A DNA stretch of 36,717 nucleotides from an uncultured Eubacterium sp. GTDB taxonomy: Bacteria; Bacillota; Clostridia; Lachnospirales; Lachnospiraceae. Positions 16,098-23,782 of the stretch are shown here, piece after piece. Made by a program: the position numbers and the translations under genes. The DNA is taken from contig URAI01000014.1 in the NCBI GenBank assembly GCA_900545725.1, forward strand, positions 1 to 36,717, read 5' to 3'. Positions within the stretch are counted from its first letter, which is position 1. The number at the start of each line of letters is the position of its first letter. Under the pieces are notes generated by a model. It saw only the letters and a program-made list of their open reading frames with translations. It was not told where the DNA came from and searched no databases.

Positions 16098-17714
16098 CTA
16101 ATCCCAATCTTCGTTCAACCAGTTACGCAACAGTAACGCCACTGCTTCCGGATTCTCATCCACGAATTTCTCGATAGCTTTTCTTGTTTCTGATTTCTCC
16201 TGAATATCAATATCATCCACTGCCGGCTGGTTCTCCTTAGTTGTAGCAAGCATTTCTTCAACTGAAAGCTCTGGTTCTGTTTCTTCTACCGTTAACGGTC
16301 TTGCACTTCTAAGCACTATAAATACAAGTAATCCTAAGATCACAACTGCAAGTGCAATCTGTACCCAGAATGTAACTGTTGACATAACTCCCGGCTGAGT
16401 TGAATCCTGAAAATAATGTCTTTCATATGCCATAACTGATATATTGTTAGCATTGATACCAGTACCGTTTGATATTAAATTTGTCCATGTATTATCTACG
16501 TTAAGTACAACCGAATCAGCATTCTGTGCCTTAAATTCTTCCCATGTTGTATTATCAAGATATCCAAGTTTCTTACATTCATCTTCATTGTATACTCTGT
16601 TTTTAATAAATGTAACAGCCAATGTAGATGTATCATATACAATAGCCCCCGGTTCTGTATTAGTTGTAGTAACAAGTTCATTAGGAAGATATGAATACTT
16701 TTTAACCTCATATGATGACTCAGATGTACCATTTGTCAAATCATATGTTGTACTATCTGTATTATTAGATGTTGTACCCGGCGTACCGCTTGCACCATTA
16801 CTTCCTGTTGACTTCTCTTCATAGGATTCTGAGAAAAGACCCTGATCCATACCATCAGGAGCCGTATATTCTTTAGCTATCTTATTAACCTTATCCCAGT
16901 TAAGCACATAATTCAAAGTAAAATATGCATCATCATAAAGTCCTGTAGCTAACAAGCCTTGTTTTAATGAAGACTTAGTCGTTGATTCAATCTGATCCTT
17001 ATATTTTAACTGGCTGTTATAGCTGACTCCTGATGTGCTTGAAGAATTACTATTGCCCGAAAATAGTGTTGTACCATCTGAACTTATGATAGTAATCGCA
17101 TTGGTTGTGCTATTACCTACTGCTGTCGCAAGGAAGTTGGCTATGCTTTCCGCACGATCTCCTGATAATGTATCTGTAAGCTGTAAAACAGCTGCAACAG
17201 ATGATTCCGATGTATTAGTATAAAATGAATTAGTATCATCTGCTATATCTACTGTAACTGATGCTGACTTAATTCCATCCATTGACTTGAGGTCATCTGC
17301 AAACTTATATTCAAGATAATGCTCATACTGTTTTGTTTTGTCAGATTCCGTTGTAGAGAAGCTGCTAGTCATAGCATCTTCAAAAGAATATCCGTCCGAC
17401 TTAATATCACCTGATGCTATAGCCATCTTTGCTGCTGTCAAATCAGCTTTTTTGACTTTTACAACAAGCGTATTATCTGCTACTTCATATGAATAACCAG
17501 CATCACTAAGAATCTTAGTAACCTGACTCATTTCATTGTAATCCTTACATGTTGTAAGAACCTGATAATTAGGTTTATTAAGAGCAACAATTAATATAAT
17601 CACTGCAATTAATAAAACCGCTGCCGAACTAATAATTATTGTTTTCTGTTTTCTTGTCCAATTGTTCCAAATCTCGGCTATTCTCTTTGGAAACTGCTTC
17701 AATCTTTCGACCAT
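16098..17714 (-). CDS. fliF: Flagellar M-ring protein FliF
   Basis: FliF builds the MS ring, the membrane base of the flagellum. The 538-residue product has an N-terminal membrane helix at about 25-45, ring-building motifs including YSYEVADNTLVVK and SMDGIKSASVTVDIAD, and a Ser/Thr/Asn-rich variable section. A second membrane helix lies at about 447-468. The acidic C-terminal tail (EKFVDENPEAVALLLRNWL) binds FliG. It is followed by fliG, as expected. A GGAG lies 10 nt before the ATG. Confidence 0.97.
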   Translation of the reverse strand: MVERLKQFPKRIAEIWNNWTRKQKTIIISSAAVLLIAVIILIVALNKPNYQVLTTCKDYNEMSQVTKILSDAGYSYEVADNTLVVKVKKADLTAAKMAIASGDIKSDGYSFEDAMTSSFSTTESDKTKQYEHYLEYKFADDLKSMDGIKSASVTVDIADDTNSFYTNTSESSVAAVLQLTDTLSGDRAESIANFLATAVGNSTTNAITIISSDGTTLFSGNSNSSSTSGVSYNSQLKYKDQIESTTKSSLKQGLLATGLYDDAYFTLNYVLNWDKVNKIAKEYTAPDGMDQGLFSESYEEKSTGSNGASGTPGTTSNNTDSTTYDLTNGTSESSYEVKKYSYLPNELVTTTNTEPGAIVYDTSTLAVTFIKNRVYNEDECKKLGYLDNTTWEEFKAQNADSVVLNVDNTWTNLISNGTGINANNISVMAYERHYFQDSTQPGVMSTVTFWVQIALAVVILGLLVFIVLRSARPLTVEETEPELSVEEMLATTKENQPAVDDIDIQEKSETRKAIEKFVDENPEAVALLLRNWLNEDWD

Positions 17715-17734
17715 CTACCTGTAACTCCAATCAA

Positions 17735-18070
17735 TTAAATTGACATATTCATTATCTGATTATATGCTTCAAGAACTTTATCCCTGACTGCAACAGTATA
17801 TTGCAATGCCACATTAGCCTGCTGCTGGTATACCCCAAGCTCATGTGCATTAGTCATTTTACCCAGCGCATAATCAATCTCAGCCTGTTGTGCCTGCTGT
17901 ACATATGTATTAGTATTGTTCAATAATCCTGCAACTGAATTATATATACTGTCAAACGAATCTGTTGCAGATATATTAGCATCATCTGTTGCTACAGAAT
18001 TCTTCATTGCCTGTGTTACTTTAGATACATAATCGTTACCAAGATTAGTAACTGCTGATGTCAAATCCAT
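17735..18070 (-). CDS. fliE: Flagellar hook-basal body complex protein FliE
   Basis: FliE links the MS ring to the rod. The 111-residue product ends with the FliE signature: QQAQQAEIDYALGKMTNAHE followed by QQANVALQYTVAVRDKVLEAYNQIMNMSI. The start giving MDLTSAVTNLG is preferred since GAGGAGA lies just upstream; eight extra codons are possible but have no site. It sits between flgC and fliF. Confidence 0.94.
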   Translation of the reverse strand: MDLTSAVTNLGNDYVSKVTQAMKNSVATDDANISATDSFDSIYNSVAGLLNNTNTYVQQAQQAEIDYALGKMTNAHELGVYQQQANVALQYTVAVRDKVLEAYNQIMNMSI

Positions 18071-18119
18071 ATTCTCCTCATTTCTGCATATCATTTATAT
18101 GCAAATATTATAAAACCCA

Positions 18120-18605
18120 TTAATTAGCCTGTCCTATTGTAAGACCTTTAGATGCCATAGATTTACTGGCATTAAAAGCTGATACATTCGCTTCATATGA
18201 TCTTGATGCATCTATAAGATCTGTCATCTCCTGTACAACGTTGACATTAGGATACGTTACATATCCATTCTCGTCAGCATCCGGATGTGACGGATCATAC
18301 ACCATATTCATATCTGTTGATGTATCTTCATATACCGACGTTACTTTAACGCCATCTCCTAATCTTCCATTGCATGCGCTCTTTAGTACACTTGCAAATG
18401 AAGAACCATTAGAATTAGCTCCTGTTACTGCTGTATCTGCAGTAAGAGTCTTTTCTGTAAAAACAACAGCTTTTCTTACATACGGTGTGCCATCCGATGT
18501 TCTTGTAGTATTAACATTAGCAATATTCTCTGATATAACATCAGTTCTTAACTGCTGTGCAGTCATTCCTGTAGCACTAATGTTAAATGCTGTAAACATA
18601 GACAT
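18120..18605 (-). CDS. flgC: Flagellar basal-body rod protein FlgC
   Basis: FlgC is a proximal rod subunit. The 161-residue product has the N-terminal rod motif (MSMFTAFNISATGMTAQQLR, then ENIANVNTT). It also has the FlgC-specific VYDPSHPDADENGYVTYPNVN segment and a C-terminal MTDLIDASRSYEANVSAFNA helix. The ATG at 18605 follows AGGGGAA. It belongs to the flgB-flgC-fliE start of the operon. Confidence 0.97.
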   Translation of the reverse strand: MSMFTAFNISATGMTAQQLRTDVISENIANVNTTRTSDGTPYVRKAVVFTEKTLTADTAVTGANSNGSSFASVLKSACNGRLGDGVKVTSVYEDTSTDMNMVYDPSHPDADENGYVTYPNVNVVQEMTDLIDASRSYEANVSAFNASKSMASKGLTIGQAN

Positions 18606-18650
18606 ATTATATTCCCCTTTCATCTCCAATGTGGCAAATTATGAAACCCA

Positions 18651-19043
18651 TTATTTTATAACTGCTTTCATCCTTGAAAACTCGTTGTTAATACTGTCAA
18701 TAAGTGCTGTATAGTTAAGCTGTTCTGATGCAAGTTCTGCATTTTCCGTTGACAAATCAACATTATTACCATCAAGTCTATATGAAAGAGAGGCGTTATC
18801 TGTATAAGTTCTTGTTGTTATATTATCCAGATCTATATTATTAACCTTCTGTGTAAGCGTAGATGCAGGACTTGCGGCCTGCTCAATGGCTGAATTAAGA
18901 TATGTACTAAATTCAACGTCCTGTCTTTTATAATTAGGCGTATCAACATTTGCAATATTATTAGTCAATACTTCCTCTCTTAACCAGCTTGCATCTGCAG
19001 CCGTCTTTAAAACATTAACATAACCAAACGCACCTAAGTTCAT
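18651..19043 (-). CDS. flgB: Flagellar basal-body rod protein FlgB
   Basis: FlgB is a proximal rod subunit and the first gene of the flagellar operon here. The product of 130 residues carries the rod motif TNNIANVDTPNYKRQDVEF and ends with a helix SEQLNYTALIDSINNEFSRM. The ATG at 19043 is chosen because AAAGGAGGA lies just upstream; a longer frame adds 16 residues without support. A promoter-like sequence lies about 60-85 nt upstream. Confidence 0.96.
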   Translation of the reverse strand: MNLGAFGYVNVLKTAADASWLREEVLTNNIANVDTPNYKRQDVEFSTYLNSAIEQAASPASTLTQKVNNIDLDNITTRTYTDNASLSYRLDGNNVDLSTENAELASEQLNYTALIDSINNEFSRMKAVIK

Positions 19044-19101
19044 AATTCTTCCTCCTTTATTGATTACATTATTACATATAATCAAAATCAACCTAAATTA
19101 T

Positions 19102-19129
19102 ATTATAAAGTATAGCTCAAAAATTACAA
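19102..19129 (-). promoter_or_regulatory. Putative sigma-A promoter of the flagellar operon
   Basis: On the minus strand, TTGTAA (19124-19129) is followed after 16 nt by TATAAT (19102-19107), pointing to flgB and lying downstream of the codY terminator. The -10 is consensus, the -35 partial and the spacer slightly short. The surrounding DNA is very AT-rich, so chance matches are possible. Confidence 0.42.
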
Positions 19130-19173
19130 GTGTTTTTGACTTTTTTTTACTATTTTATCCATGTTGTTCCATT

Positions 19174-19237
19174 TAAAAAAAATAAAAAAAGAACCGACGT
19201 CACAAAAAAATGATACTTAATCACCAGACGCCAGTTC
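19174..19237 (-). terminator. Intrinsic terminator after codY
   Basis: Beginning 22 nt after the codY stop, the minus-strand RNA can pair GAACTGGCGTC with GACGTCGGTTC (11 bp, two G-U pairs) around a loop that itself can fold. It is followed directly by a long U-rich run (A-run at 19174-19190 on the plus strand). This separates codY from the flagellar operon. Confidence 0.8.
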
Positions 19238-19258
19238 CATAATCACAGTATTAACCAC

Positions 19259-20032
19259 TTATTTATCTTCAAGTTTTTTAAGCTCATCGAATACAACATC
19301 ATTGATAACTTTAATATAAGTTCCCTTCATTCCTGATGAACGGGATTCTATTACGCCGGCACTTTCAAACTTTCTCAATGCATTAACTATTACAGAACGT
19401 GTAATACCAACCCTGTCAGCAATTTTACTTGCAACAAGTATTCCTTCATTTCCATCGAGAACTTCAAAAATATGCTTTATGGCTTCTAACTCTGATGCAG
19501 ATAATGTACTGATGGCTGATTTTACAATCTGCTGTTTTCTCACTTCTTCCGCATTCTCTTCATTAACCGAACGCATCATCTCAAGTCCCACAACAGTAGT
19601 GCCATATTCACAGAGTATGATATCATCTATCTCGTAGCTTTTATCCTGCTTATACATAAATAATGTTCCAAGACGTTCACCGCCTATCTCAATAGGTGCA
19701 AGAAGCGCCTGAAACTTTTTTACCATATCAGGATTAAATCCAAGTGTTGATAAATTAACATTCTCCTTTGTAGATAAAACGCTTAACAGCCTTTCGTTAA
19801 GCATCTTATCTACAAAACCTCCAACCCTGTCATAGATTAGCTCATTAATAATCTCTGTATTGTTATAAAAACCTGTTCCAAGTACTTTACCTTTTTTACT
19901 TATTACGAGAATATTAGATTCAAGTATACCACTCAGCACATCACATATATCATTAAATTCAACTCTGTGTGAATGATTATTGTGTAACAACTTATTAATT
20001 TTTCTTGTTTTATCAAGTAATTGAACGCTCAT
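19259..20032 (-). CDS. codY: Global GTP/branched-chain amino acid sensing repressor CodY
   Basis: CodY is a DNA-binding regulator that represses starvation, transport and often motility genes in Firmicutes when isoleucine-type amino acids and GTP are abundant. The 257-residue product has an N-terminal GAF ligand-binding domain (about 1-155), a linker helix and a C-terminal winged helix-turn-helix at about 200-230. The near-invariant signature there is ASKIADRVGITRSVIVNALR followed by KFESAGVIESRSSGMKGTYI. The ATG is preceded by AAGGAGGT. It follows topA after a 256-nt gap with its own promoter and precedes the fla operon, the usual order in Clostridia. Confidence 0.98.
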   Translation of the reverse strand: MSVQLLDKTRKINKLLHNNHSHRVEFNDICDVLSGILESNILVISKKGKVLGTGFYNNTEIINELIYDRVGGFVDKMLNERLLSVLSTKENVNLSTLGFNPDMVKKFQALLAPIEIGGERLGTLFMYKQDKSYEIDDIILCEYGTTVVGLEMMRSVNEENAEEVRKQQIVKSAISTLSASELEAIKHIFEVLDGNEGILVASKIADRVGITRSVIVNALRKFESAGVIESRSSGMKGTYIKVINDVVFDELKKLEDK

Positions 20033-20197
20033 TGTGTACCTCCTTAAAGCTTATATGCTTAATCATAAAATATCTCATGTTAAGACTATGATAACATTAC
20101 CCCATTGACACATCCTTAACATATTTAAAATTATTTGTAACAATAATAACTACTCAAAGAATACATTATTAAACACAACACATAAACCACTTTAGAA

Positions 20198-20226
20198 ATT
20201 TTAGCACACTTTAAAACTTTTTTCAA
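20198..20226 (-). promoter_or_regulatory. Putative sigma-A promoter of codY
   Basis: On the minus strand, TTGAAA (20221-20226), a 17-nt spacer and TAAAAT (20198-20203) lie 165 nt before the codY start. Both boxes have five of six consensus bases. The leader between promoter and gene shows no clear riboswitch fold or convincing CodY box. Confidence 0.5.
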
Positions 20227-20288
20227 CATTTGTTATGCATTTTAAAACAATTTCTAATAAATAATATTATTTACATACAATTAACTGT

Positions 20289-22376
20289 CTATTCATTGCT
20301 TTCATCTTCTTTTTTTATCATTTCAATATGTCCACATTTTTCATCACCGCATACAAGTTTATTTCCCTTTTCAACCATGTATCCGCCACATTCAGGGCAT
20401 TTCTTTGATGATGGTTTCTGCCATGTCATAAAATCACATTCGGGATTATCCTCACAGCCATAATATCTTCTGCCTTTCTTTGTCTTTCTAAGGACTACAT
20501 CCTTTCCACACTTAGGACAGGCAACTCCAATCTTTTCAAGATATGGCTTCGTATTTCTACACTCTGGAAATCCCGGACATCCTAAGAATTTTCCATGTGG
20601 ACCATATTTAACAACCATATTTCTGCCGCACTTTTCACATACAACATCAGTAACTTCATCTTCAATCTTAACACTTTCAAGATCTTTTTCCGCTGCTTTA
20701 ATGGATTCCTCAAGGTCAGGGTAAAAATTTCTTATTACATCTTTCCATTTTACTTTTCCCTCACCAACACCATCAAGCAATGATTCCATATTGGCAGTAA
20801 AATTAACATCAACAATTACAGGAAAAGCTTTTTTCATCATATTATTTACTGCTTCACCTAATTCAGAAACGTACAAATTCTTATTTTCCTTTACCACATA
20901 ATGTCTGGCAATTATTGTAGTAATTGTAGGTGCATATGTGCTTGGGCGGCCTATTCCAAGCTCTTCAAGAGTCTTAACTAACGATGCTTCTGTATAATGT
21001 GCAGGTGGCTGTGTAAAATGCTGTATTCCTTCAATGTCTTTAATACTAAGTTCTGAATTTTCATCAATTCCCTTAGCAAGTGTATTAAGAACTTCCTTTT
21101 CAGAGGAGTCCTTATATACCGACATAAATCCATCAAATTTAATTCTTGAGGCATTCACATGAAACCTATATTTTCCTGCCGCAATCTTCACTGATGTAGT
21201 CTCATATACAGCACTGCTCATCTGGCTTGCCGCAAATCTTTTCCATACAAGCTGATATAATCTGAACTGATCCCTTGAAAGTGAATCTTTTATAACAGAC
21301 GGGGATAGTGTTATGTCAGTTGGCCGTATAGCCTCGTGTGCATCCTGAATCTTTTTATCATCCTTTGATTTGGATTTATTATTTTCACTAAGATACTTCT
21401 CGCCATACGCTTCCTTAATATATTCCGCTGCCACCTGTTGTGCTTCATCTGCTACTCTTGTCGAATCAGTTCTTAAATATGTAATTATACCAATTGTACC
21501 ACGTCCAGCAACCTCAACACCTTCATATAGCTGCTGTGCCAGTCTCATTGTCTTTTGTGTTGAGAAATTAAGCTGTTTTGCCGCCTCCTGCTGCAGTGTG
21601 CTTGTAGTAAATGGAAGTGGAACTTTTTTTACTTTTTCTCCCACTTTAATGCTCTCAATGCTATAAGAACTGTTTTTTACTTCTTCTATAATACATTCCG
21701 CTTCTTTTTTATTATGGATATCTATTTTTCCATCAGCGTTGCCATAAAATCTGGCTGTTAAAGGCTTTCTCTCTCCCTTAACATTAAATGCCGCTTCTAT
21801 TGACCAGTATTCTTCCTGAATAAATGAATTAATTTCATCCTCACGGTCACATATAAGCCTTAATGCAACAGACTGCACACGTCCCGCACTCAATCCTCTT
21901 TTTATCTTAGCCCATAAAATAGGACTTATACTGTAACCAACCATTCTATCAAGCACACGTCTTGACTGCTGTGCATCAACGAGATTCATATCAATCTTTC
22001 TTGGATGTTTTATAGATTCTTTTACTGCATTTTTAGTAATTTCATTAAATGTAATTCTATAAACATCTTTATCTTCTAATTTTAAAGCCTTTGCAAGATG
22101 CCATGAAATTGCCTCTCCCTCTCTATCCGGATCGGTTGCAAGATATACTTTATCAGCCTTTTTAACTTCTTTTCTCAACGCTGCAAGAATATCACCTTTC
22201 CCTCTTATGGTAATATACTTAGGTTCAAAATCATGTTCTATATCAACGCCCATCTGGCTCTTTGGCAAATCCCTGATATGTCCCTGCGAAGCCATAACCT
22301 CATAATTACTTCCCAAAAACTTTTTAATTGTCTTAACCTTGGCTGGTGATTCAACAATAACAAGATACTTAGCCAT
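20289..22376 (-). CDS. topA: DNA topoisomerase I (TopA)
   Basis: This type IA topoisomerase relaxes negative supercoils. The start giving MAKYLVIVESPAKVKTIKKF is used, with GGAGG 9 nt upstream; the protein has 695 residues. The TOPRIM domain includes the ATDPDREGEAISWHLAKAL motif with the acidic triad. The catalytic tyrosine is Y300 in GIITYLRTDSTR. The C-terminus carries three four-cysteine zinc ribbons (CEKCG, CPKCG, CPECG and their partners). It follows dprA at short distance, the common dprA-topA pairing in Firmicutes, and precedes codY. Confidence 0.98.
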   Translation of the reverse strand: MAKYLVIVESPAKVKTIKKFLGSNYEVMASQGHIRDLPKSQMGVDIEHDFEPKYITIRGKGDILAALRKEVKKADKVYLATDPDREGEAISWHLAKALKLEDKDVYRITFNEITKNAVKESIKHPRKIDMNLVDAQQSRRVLDRMVGYSISPILWAKIKRGLSAGRVQSVALRLICDREDEINSFIQEEYWSIEAAFNVKGERKPLTARFYGNADGKIDIHNKKEAECIIEEVKNSSYSIESIKVGEKVKKVPLPFTTSTLQQEAAKQLNFSTQKTMRLAQQLYEGVEVAGRGTIGIITYLRTDSTRVADEAQQVAAEYIKEAYGEKYLSENNKSKSKDDKKIQDAHEAIRPTDITLSPSVIKDSLSRDQFRLYQLVWKRFAASQMSSAVYETTSVKIAAGKYRFHVNASRIKFDGFMSVYKDSSEKEVLNTLAKGIDENSELSIKDIEGIQHFTQPPAHYTEASLVKTLEELGIGRPSTYAPTITTIIARHYVVKENKNLYVSELGEAVNNMMKKAFPVIVDVNFTANMESLLDGVGEGKVKWKDVIRNFYPDLEESIKAAEKDLESVKIEDEVTDVVCEKCGRNMVVKYGPHGKFLGCPGFPECRNTKPYLEKIGVACPKCGKDVVLRKTKKGRRYYGCEDNPECDFMTWQKPSSKKCPECGGYMVEKGNKLVCGDEKCGHIEMIKKEDESNE

Positions 22377-22422
22377 CCAACAAATCCTCCACATCTTCCT
22401 CGCATAAATGCGTATTATTTAA

Positions 22423-22454
22423 ACGATGCACAGCATTATATAATGGCGCATCGT
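22423..22454 (-). promoter_or_regulatory. Nested palindrome between dprA and topA
   Basis: ACGATGC (22423-22429) pairs with GCATCGT (22448-22454). Between them lies the self-complementary CATTATATAATG (22434-22445). No U-run follows, so it is not an ordinary terminator. It touches the dprA stop codon and may act as an RNA processing or stability structure. Confidence 0.4.
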
Positions 22455-23626
22455 CAATCGTGCATATCATTAAGCACTCTTACATAACAGTTTTTAGAAA
22501 CCTCCTTGATATCTCCCTCAAGCATCAGCTCTGCAATAAGCTGATTAACTTTCATAATATCATATCCTGTTTCTTTAAGTATTGTATCAACGCTCTTTGG
22601 ATACAAATCGAAACAACTATACAACATATCTTTGGGGGTTGCAAGTTGTTTTTTTATATTTTTGCCGTAAATAACATTATTATTGTCTGACATTCTGCCT
22701 GTTTCCCTTGATTTATGCCTATTTTCACAACAAATTATATTATTTTTTAAGTTTTTTATTAAATTATTTTCAAACACATCTTCCGGTGTCGTTATCATCT
22801 GTGCCCCCTGCTTTATAAGATTATTACATCCCTCACTTAATATGTCATTTATTCTTCCCGGAACTACCATAATGTCTCTGTTTTGTTCTAATGCCTGATC
22901 AGCAGTTATAAGAGAACCACTCTTTTTCCCTGCTTCTATTATAATTACCACATCTGCAAGTCCACTGATTATTCTGTTTCTTACAGGAAACTGCCATGCA
23001 AGAGGAACTGAACCAACCGGATACTCCGAAATAATCCCTCCGGTTCTTTCAATCATTGTATATAATTCTATATTACAGGCAGGATAGCACACATCCACTC
23101 CACACCCCAATACAGCATACGTCTTTCCATTCCCATCAATACAGCCTCTGTGTGCTGCTGAATCTATTCCTGCCGCCATACCACTCACAACCTGTATGCC
23201 CATCTGTGCAAATCTTTTTGCAAAGTAATATGCAGTCTCTTTTCCATATTGTGAACATCTCCTTGCACCTACAATGGCAACACTCGGATAATCATCCCTT
23301 ATCATATTCCCTTTAATATACATACTCACAGGACTATCGTATATATTCTTTAAACGTTTTGGATACAATTCATCCTCATATGTAATAAACCGTATTCCTT
23401 TCTTTTTAAGTTTTATAAATTCTTCATATATACTATTGTCTCTTTTACTGTATTTTAGTGCGGACAATTCTTTCTTTTTTAATATTCCTGTATCTTCCAA
23501 CACTTTATCATCACATTTATAAACATCTTCCGGTGTATCAAATATCTTAAGAAGCTTACGGACATTCTGCATCCCCACTCCCCGTATATTACACAGCCAG
23601 TACCAGTAAAATTCATTATTGTTCAC
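22454..23626 (-). CDS. dprA: DNA processing protein DprA
   Basis: DprA binds incoming single-stranded DNA and loads RecA during natural transformation; it is also present in many non-competent species. The 390-residue product has an N-terminal helical region. The Rossmann-like DNA-binding core includes VAIVGARRCSQYGKETAYYF, VVSGMAAGIDSAAHRGCIDG, YPVGSVPLAWQFPVRNRIIS and EAGKKSGSLITADQALEQ. A C-terminal winged helix covers about 325-385. The start is the GTG at 23626, with GGGAG 5 nt upstream. This site lies in a 16-bp repeat that also occurs at the comM end. The gene lies between a hairpin element and topA. Confidence 0.95.
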   Translation of the reverse strand: MNNNEFYWYWLCNIRGVGMQNVRKLLKIFDTPEDVYKCDDKVLEDTGILKKKELSALKYSKRDNSIYEEFIKLKKKGIRFITYEDELYPKRLKNIYDSPVSMYIKGNMIRDDYPSVAIVGARRCSQYGKETAYYFAKRFAQMGIQVVSGMAAGIDSAAHRGCIDGNGKTYAVLGCGVDVCYPACNIELYTMIERTGGIISEYPVGSVPLAWQFPVRNRIISGLADVVIIIEAGKKSGSLITADQALEQNRDIMVVPGRINDILSEGCNNLIKQGAQMITTPEDVFENNLIKNLKNNIICCENRHKSRETGRMSDNNNVIYGKNIKKQLATPKDMLYSCFDLYPKSVDTILKETGYDIMKVNQLIAELMLEGDIKEVSKNCYVRVLNDMHD

Positions 23627-23769
23627 ACTATCTCCCTTCCGCAGGCATTTTCTAATGCCGGAGGAATCGCGAGCCAAATATCAGATTTGGCTCTGCGATA
23701 AAGGCTATTTGTGATACCTGCTGCACAAATAGCCGTGTGGAAAATAATCGCATCAGCATTATTTTCCAC
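23623..23769 (-). CDS. Small ORF spanning the hairpin element (48 codons)
   Basis: A GTG-initiated frame of 48 codons (VENNADAIIF... to ...NACGREIV) runs through the whole four-hairpin element. Its ribosome-binding site and GTG are a duplicate of those of dprA (GGGAG, 5 nt spacing). It begins 1 nt after the comM stop and ends in a GTGA overlap with the dprA start. I do not recognise a family. The codons are not typical of a conserved protein and palindromes fill most of the frame, so this may be an accidental frame. Its value may lie in keeping ribosomes moving from comM to dprA. Confidence 0.3.
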   Translation of the reverse strand: MENNADAIIFHTAICAAGITNSLYRRAKSDIWLAIPPALENACGREIV

Positions 23770-23782
23770 ACTATCTCCCTTC
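23624..23782. mobile_element. Four-hairpin element with 16-bp direct repeats (143-bp period)
   Basis: The perfect repeat CACACTATCTCCCTTC lies at 23624-23639 and 23767-23782. Between the copies are four consecutive hairpins with perfect stems. They are GGCATT/AATGCC (23644-23659), GAGCCAAAT/ATTTGGCTC (23671-23693, extended by TCGC/GCGA), GGCTATTTGTG/CACAAATAGCC (23703-23734) and a 14-bp GTGTGGAAAATAAT/ATTATTTTCCACAC (23735-23771). Removing one unit would leave the comM stop and the dprA GTG one nucleotide apart. This looks like insertion of a small non-autonomous palindromic element with duplication of the target, but no transposase or second copy is visible in the window. Confidence 0.65.

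Noticed and set aside
18241..18714. Long plus-strand open frame (157 codons) opposite flgC and flgB
   Set aside because: It lies wholly antisense to well-supported rod genes, has no ribosome-binding site and no recognisable motif; it is a codon-bias shadow.
20262..20288. AT-only palindrome after topA as a terminator
   Set aside because: The stem has no G or C and no U-run follows on the minus strand; chance palindromes are common in such DNA.
23640..23766. Simple intrinsic terminators between comM and dprA
   Set aside because: Four hairpins in a row without U-runs, plus flanking direct repeats and an uninterrupted frame, do not fit ordinary terminators.
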